64,000 nucleotides of DNA, taken from contig CACXMA010000006.1 in NCBI GenBank assembly GCA_902768665.1, positions 110,186 through 174,185 on the forward strand, written 5' to 3'. The notes beneath the pieces were generated by a model, which did not search any database, was not told where the DNA came from, and saw only the letters and a program-made list of their open reading frames with translations. This DNA comes from an uncultured Bacteroidia bacterium (GTDB taxonomy: Bacteria > Bacteroidota > Bacteroidia > Bacteroidales > UBA932). Every line of letters begins with the position of its first letter. Position 1 is the first letter of the stretch. Made by a program: the position numbers and the translations under genes. Of this stretch, positions 60,524 to 64,000 are shown piece by piece.

Positions 60524-60580
60524 TAGCTTAGCAATTTTCGGGGGAATTTTCGGATATTTACGGAACAAAAACTAAAAACC

Positions 60581-61534
60581 ATGAAAAAATACGATATTGC
60601 CGCCATCGGCGAGCTCAACGTAGACATCATTCTGAACCGCATTGAATCGGAGCCCGAGATCGGGAAGGAAAAGTTTGCCAAGGACATGACCGTGACCCTT
60701 GGCAGCAGCACCGCCATTTTCGCCGCGAATGCCGCCGCTCTCGGCAGCAGGGTCTGCTTTGTCGGCCTCGTCGGCCGCGACCCGTTCGGCTCTCTCGTGA
60801 AGACCTCCCTCGAGGCCAGGGGCGTGGATACCCGCTATGTCATGGAAGGGGATACCCCGACCGGCGCCACGATCTGCATGAGCTACGGCATGGACCGCGC
60901 GAATCTGACCTATCAGGGCGCGATGGACGTGATGGGCTTCGATGACATCGACAAGGCGGTCTTTGACGAGACGAAACACATCCACCTCTCTTCGCTCTTT
61001 ATGCAGAGCGCGCTGCTTCGCGACATCGACAAGGTCCTGGACCTCGCCGCCGCGAAGGGTGTGACCGTGTCCCTGGATACGCAGTGGGACCCGATGGAGA
61101 CCTGGAAGCTCGACTATAAGCGCGTGCTCCCGAAGATTACCGTCTTCATGCCCAACGAGAAGGAGCTGCAGGCGCTGACCGGTGCTCCGGACCTGGAGGG
61201 TGCCATCGCCGCCGTGGTCCCGTATCTCGGGAACGCCATGCTCCTCAAGTGCGGTGCCGACGGTTCCGTCCTCGTCCGCAAGGACGGCAGCCGCAAGGTC
61301 CTCCCCGCCTTCCTGAACAAGGACGTCGTGGACTGCATCGGCGCCGGCGACAGCTTCAATTCCGGCTTTATCTCCGCCTTCGTCAAGGGCCTGAGCCTCG
61401 AGGACTGCCAGGAGACCGGCAACCTCACCGGCGCGGTGAACACGACCGCAGCCGGCGGCACGGGCGCTTTCACGTCCCTCGATGCCGTGCGGAAAGTCTG
61501 CGCCGAGCGTTTCGGCCGTCCCATCAAACTGTAG
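60581..61534 (+). CDS. PfkB-family sugar (phosphate) kinase
   Basis: The 317-residue ribokinase-fold protein begins MKKYDIAAIGELNVDIILNR. It has LGSSTAIFAANAAALGSRVC for substrate binding, FMPNEKELQALTG and the catalytic anion hole VVDCIGAGDSFNSGFISAFV. With AgaS and GatZ nearby, a tagatose-6-phosphate kinase (or a kinase of the free hexose/amino sugar) is likely. It is divergent from deoR and is followed 6 bases later by the alpha-galactosidase-like gene. Confidence 0.85.
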   Translation: MKKYDIAAIGELNVDIILNRIESEPEIGKEKFAKDMTVTLGSSTAIFAANAAALGSRVCFVGLVGRDPFGSLVKTSLEARGVDTRYVMEGDTPTGATICMSYGMDRANLTYQGAMDVMGFDDIDKAVFDETKHIHLSSLFMQSALLRDIDKVLDLAAAKGVTVSLDTQWDPMETWKLDYKRVLPKITVFMPNEKELQALTGAPDLEGAIAAVVPYLGNAMLLKCGADGSVLVRKDGSRKVLPAFLNKDVVDCIGAGDSFNSGFISAFVKGLSLEDCQETGNLTGAVNTTAAGGTGAFTSLDAVRKVCAERFGRPIKL

Positions 61535-61540
61535 CGCACC

Positions 61541-63379
61541 ATGAGAAAGCTGTTTTATATCAGTCTGGCCGCCTGTATGCTGGCCGCCTGCAGCAAGCAA
61601 GGTAAGGAAACGCCCGCGACGGACCGTCTGCTCGGTACGGACGGCGCCCCTCTGACCGGAATCGAGGCCACGGTTGTCTGCGACACGCTCGCGGATTTCC
61701 CGGGCATGGTCGTCCGCCGGGTCGTATTCGTGAACACGGGTTCCGAGCCCGTCACGGTCGCCGCGATGGAGACCTCCCGCATCCGGATTGACGGAGCGGA
61801 GGTATGGTCCCTCCAGCCCACTTCCACCGCCTACCGCAAGGACTGGGTGCTCCCCGTGGAGGAGGGATTCTATCAGCGCAACTATCTGGGTATGAACGAT
61901 CCCGACTACGGCGGCGGTATCCCGATGATCTGCCTCTGGACGGCTGAAAAGAACCTCAGCGTGGGTATCGCCGAGCCGAAGCTCCGTCTTGTTTCCATGC
62001 CCGTTTCCCGCGAGGGGAACGAGACGATGGCCTGGATCCGTCAGGACTTCGACGAGCCGGTGGTGCTCGCGCCGGGTGAGTCTCTCAGCAGCTGCCGCCA
62101 GTTCGTGCTGGAAAGCACCGGCGACTTCTTCAATCCGCTCCGGACCTTTGCGCACTATATGCAGGAAACCTTTAACTGGGAGCCGCCCATGTCGCCGGAG
62201 GAGGCCTACGAGCCCGTCTGGTGCGCCTGGGGGTATGAAAGGACCTTTACCGTCGACGAGGTCATCGGTACGCTTCCGAAGGTCGTCGAGCTCGGTTTCA
62301 AGTGGGTGGACATCGACGACGGCTACCAGCGCTGTGAGGGCGACTGGGAGACGAACGACCGCATCGGGGCCGAGGGTATGCGCCGGATGACCGACGCCGT
62401 CCACGCCGCCGGCCTCAAGGCCAAGATCTGGTGGGCTCCGATGGCCGCCGATCCCGAGAGCGAGCTGGCGCAGAGCCATCCGGAAATGCTGCTGGTGCAG
62501 AAGGACGGCACCCACGAGGACATCTCCTGGTGGGACAGCTGGTATCTTTCGCCGGTCAATCCCCATACATGGGCCTATACCGAGGATCTCGTCGAAATGT
62601 TCCTGGTCGACTGGGGCTTCGACGGCTTCAAGCTGGACGGCCAGCACCTCAATCTTTCCGCGCCGGACTACAATCCCGCCAGCGGCCTTTCCTATCCGGA
62701 GGAGGCCCCCGAACGTCATCCCGAGTTCTTCAAGCGGCTCTATGACGCGGCGCAGGTCGACTGCCCCGGTGCGGTCGTGCAGATCTGCCCCTGCGGCTGC
62801 GCCGTCAACTTCTTCTACCTGCCGTACATGAACCAGGCCGTCGCTTCCGACCCGACTTCCAGCGCCCAGATCCGCCAGAAGCGGAAGGTATATGCCGCGC
62901 TCTGCCCGGATCTGGCCTATTATGCGGACCATGTCGAGCTCAGCGACGGCGGCCTCGATTTCCCGTCGCAGGTCGGTGTGGGCGGCGTCATCGGCACGAA
63001 ATTCACCTGGCCGGAGCCCAATCCGGACGCCAAGGAAAGCGGTGGCAGCCTGCTGACTCCCGAAAAGGAGCAGCTCCTGCGAAAGTGGGTCCCGATCTAT
63101 TCCGACAAGATGCTCTCGAAGGGCGAATACCTCAATCTGTATGACTACGCCTTCGACAAGCCCGAGGCCCATGTCATCAGCCGGGACGGCGCTCTTTACT
63201 ATGCCTTCTATGCTCCCGCATGGAACGGAGAGCCCATCACCCTCCGCGGCCTCCGGGCCGACCGGCACTACACCGTCACGGAATATGCCGCGGACGAGCC
63301 TGTGAGCTACGAAATCGACGGCGCCGACCCTGTCATCCGCCCGGTTTTCGAGGGCGCCTATCTGATCGAGGTCCGGTAA
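61541..63379 (+). CDS. GH36-like (clan GH-D) alpha-galactosidase lipoprotein
   Basis: The 612-residue lipoprotein (lipobox MLAAC) has an N-terminal beta-supersandwich-like region (~25-210). A TIM barrel follows with PVWCAWGYERTFTVDEVIGT, GFKWVDIDDGYQRCEGDWET, GLKAKIWWAPMAADPESELA and the nucleophile strand WGFDGFKLDGQHLNLSAPDY (KxD). The acid/base Asp probably lies in ASDPTSSAQIRQKRKVYAAL. The C-terminal beta domain ends GAYLIEVR. It would release alpha-linked galactose or N-acetylgalactosamine from the locus glycan. It forms a two-gene unit with the kinase and ends at a terminator. Confidence 0.85.
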   Translation: MRKLFYISLAACMLAACSKQGKETPATDRLLGTDGAPLTGIEATVVCDTLADFPGMVVRRVVFVNTGSEPVTVAAMETSRIRIDGAEVWSLQPTSTAYRKDWVLPVEEGFYQRNYLGMNDPDYGGGIPMICLWTAEKNLSVGIAEPKLRLVSMPVSREGNETMAWIRQDFDEPVVLAPGESLSSCRQFVLESTGDFFNPLRTFAHYMQETFNWEPPMSPEEAYEPVWCAWGYERTFTVDEVIGTLPKVVELGFKWVDIDDGYQRCEGDWETNDRIGAEGMRRMTDAVHAAGLKAKIWWAPMAADPESELAQSHPEMLLVQKDGTHEDISWWDSWYLSPVNPHTWAYTEDLVEMFLVDWGFDGFKLDGQHLNLSAPDYNPASGLSYPEEAPERHPEFFKRLYDAAQVDCPGAVVQICPCGCAVNFFYLPYMNQAVASDPTSSAQIRQKRKVYAALCPDLAYYADHVELSDGGLDFPSQVGVGGVIGTKFTWPEPNPDAKESGGSLLTPEKEQLLRKWVPIYSDKMLSKGEYLNLYDYAFDKPEAHVISRDGALYYAFYAPAWNGEPITLRGLRADRHYTVTEYAADEPVSYEIDGADPVIRPVFEGAYLIEVR

Positions 63380-63381
63380 TT

Positions 63382-63414
63382 GCCCGCTGCGGTGTGGTTT
63401 TGCAGGGCTTTTTT
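63382..63414 (+). terminator. Intrinsic terminator after the GH36-like gene
   Basis: GCCC-GC-TGC pairs with GCA-GGGC around an 11-base loop and is followed by TTTTTT. It begins 3 bases after the stop codon at 63377-63379. Confidence 0.75.
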
Positions 63415-63420
63415 CGCTGA

Positions 63421-63609
63421 CTGCAGAAGGCCCGTGGGAATTCTCCAAGACTCCGCAGCGAGGTGGAAGCCAACCCCGCCATCTCGCTCCACGACATCTA
63501 CTACCAGCTGGCCACCCACACTACGGCCTCCCACGCCGGCCGCAAGACCTTCATCTGCTTCGCCCTCTCAAACGGCATACCGCCGGGAGAGGCGTTCAAG
63601 AAGAAATAG
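63421..63609 (+). pseudogene. Possible gene remnant without a start codon
   Basis: An open frame bounded by TGA at 63418 and TAG at 63607 reads as plausible protein (EANPAISLHDIYYQLATHTT; FICFALSNGIPPGEAFKKK). It has the codon use of neighbouring genes but lacks a good start; only a GTG at 63463 is available. It lies directly after a terminator. It may be the C-terminal end of a deleted gene. I do not recognise the family. Confidence 0.4.
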
Positions 63610-63654
63610 TCTGGATTTTTGTTGAAATCTATTCTTTATTCGTCGGAATAAATG

Positions 63655-63662
63655 TATATTTG
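63655..63662 (+). promoter_or_regulatory. -7 box before the ATPase gene
   Basis: TATATTTG matches TAnnTTTG exactly and lies 29 bases before ATG 63692. The surrounding ~90 bases are AT-rich. The -33 element is weak (TTTA near 63635). Confidence 0.55.
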
Positions 63663-63691
63663 CCGCGGATTATCGTCCGAATTTTTGTTGT

Positions 63692-64000
63692 ATGAAAAGA
63701 GAAATATACGCAAAACTACTTGAGTGGAAGTCTCGTAGAGACCATAAACCACTTGTTCTTGACGGAGCCCGTCAGGTAGGTAAGACATACATCCTCAAAG
63801 AGTTTGGCAACAAGGAGTACAAAACGCTTTCCTATGTAAACCTGGACAAGGATGCCGTCGCCAAATCTATCTTCGAACCAGACCACGACATCCCGCGTAT
63901 CATCCGCACCCTTTCTGCTCATACCGGTGTGGACATCGTGCCGAAGGATACCCTCATCGTCATAGACGAGATCCAGGAAAGCGCTGCCGCCCTCGGCTGC
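63692..64000 (+). CDS. AAA-family ATPase (ATPase_14/DUF4143 type), 3'-truncated
   Basis: Only the first 103 residues are present. MKREIYAKLLEWKSRRDHKP precedes the Walker A motif LVLDGARQVGKTYILKEFGN. The sequence continues YVNLDKDAVAKSIFEPDHDI and the Walker B strand DTLIVIDEIQESAAALGC up to the window edge. This is the N-terminus of the ATPase_14/DUF4143 family, widespread in Bacteroidota and often strain-variable. Codons here (AAA, ATA, AGA) are AT-richer than in the glycan genes, suggesting a separate origin. Its cellular role is unknown. Confidence 0.85.
   Translation, partial: MKREIYAKLLEWKSRRDHKPLVLDGARQVGKTYILKEFGNKEYKTLSYVNLDKDAVAKSIFEPDHDIPRIIRTLSAHTGVDIVPKDTLIVIDEIQESAAALGC

Noticed and set aside
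60572-63448. Reverse open frame of about 960 codons opposite the kinase and GH36-like genes
   Set aside because: It crosses both forward genes and the gap between them; the forward products have intact catalytic motifs.
63380-63625. 81-codon open frame of Ser/Thr/Pro/Arg-rich sequence
   Set aside because: It looks like an out-of-frame reading; the other frame (63421-63609) gives more protein-like sequence and is listed as a possible remnant.

Overview
The window is a 64-kb piece of a GC-rich Bacteroidota (Bacteroidales-type) chromosome. The evidence is two SusC/SusD pairs, many lipoproteins with a Bacteroides-style lipobox, BACON and SusE-like surface domains, and promoters of the Bacteroidota type (TTTG about 20 bp before TAnnTTTG). 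The high GC would fit a Rikenellaceae- or Cryptobacteroides-like gut or rumen lineage, but the genus cannot be fixed from the sequence. No rRNA, tRNA, CRISPR array or insertion sequence was seen.

Region 1 (1-31.4 kb) is a pectin/galacturonate locus. The forward run 1-20103 holds a truncated pectate lyase, SusC, SusD, a large beta-helix surface protein with a duplicated C-terminal module, uxaC, uxaA, a BACON/PL1 pectate lyase, uxaB, an ExuT-type transporter and a pectin methylesterase. Two lipoproteins of less certain role follow. A reverse cluster kduD-kduI-DUF4861 handles unsaturated uronates. The forward cluster lacI-kdgK-eda finishes the pathway from KDG through KDPG to pyruvate and glyceraldehyde-3-phosphate. 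kduD and lacI have almost identical promoters with the same CAAACGTTTG operator between -33 and -7, so one LacI-type regulator probably controls both and itself. Between them lies a purine-permease/DUF5020 pair with its own promoter, a long structured leader and a terminator-like hairpin.

Region 2 (30-39.7 kb) is mixed: CE7 esterase, CotH-like lipoprotein, an outer-membrane protein, GNAT, a secreted WG-like protein, HydE, a PHP phosphatase, DUF362, an HD hydrolase and a threonine-aldolase-like enzyme.

Region 3 (39.7-63.4 kb) looks like a second, less familiar glycan locus. A reverse run from 59463 down to 39686 encodes AgaS-like isomerase, GatZ/KbaZ-like protein, SusC, SusD, two SusE-like lipoproteins flanking two DUF4874-DUF4832 proteins, a thioredoxin-like protein, an alkaline phosphatase, an EamA transporter, a histidine acid phosphatase, an SdiA-regulated-type beta-propeller and a DUF4832-like protein. 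A DeoR regulator, a PfkB kinase and a GH36-like alpha-galactosidase sit at its head. AgaS, kinase and GatZ suggest a galactosamine or tagatose-6-phosphate route, and the phosphatases suggest a phosphorylated glycan; the substrate is inferred.

A family of short hairpin repeats with fixed ends (GTCAT...ATCT) and variable palindromic cores is scattered through the window. One copy lies in frame inside uxaA, one supplies the start of the pectin methylesterase, and one abuts the kduI start codon. At the right edge an AT-richer AAA ATPase gene and a gene fragment suggest a change to accessory DNA.
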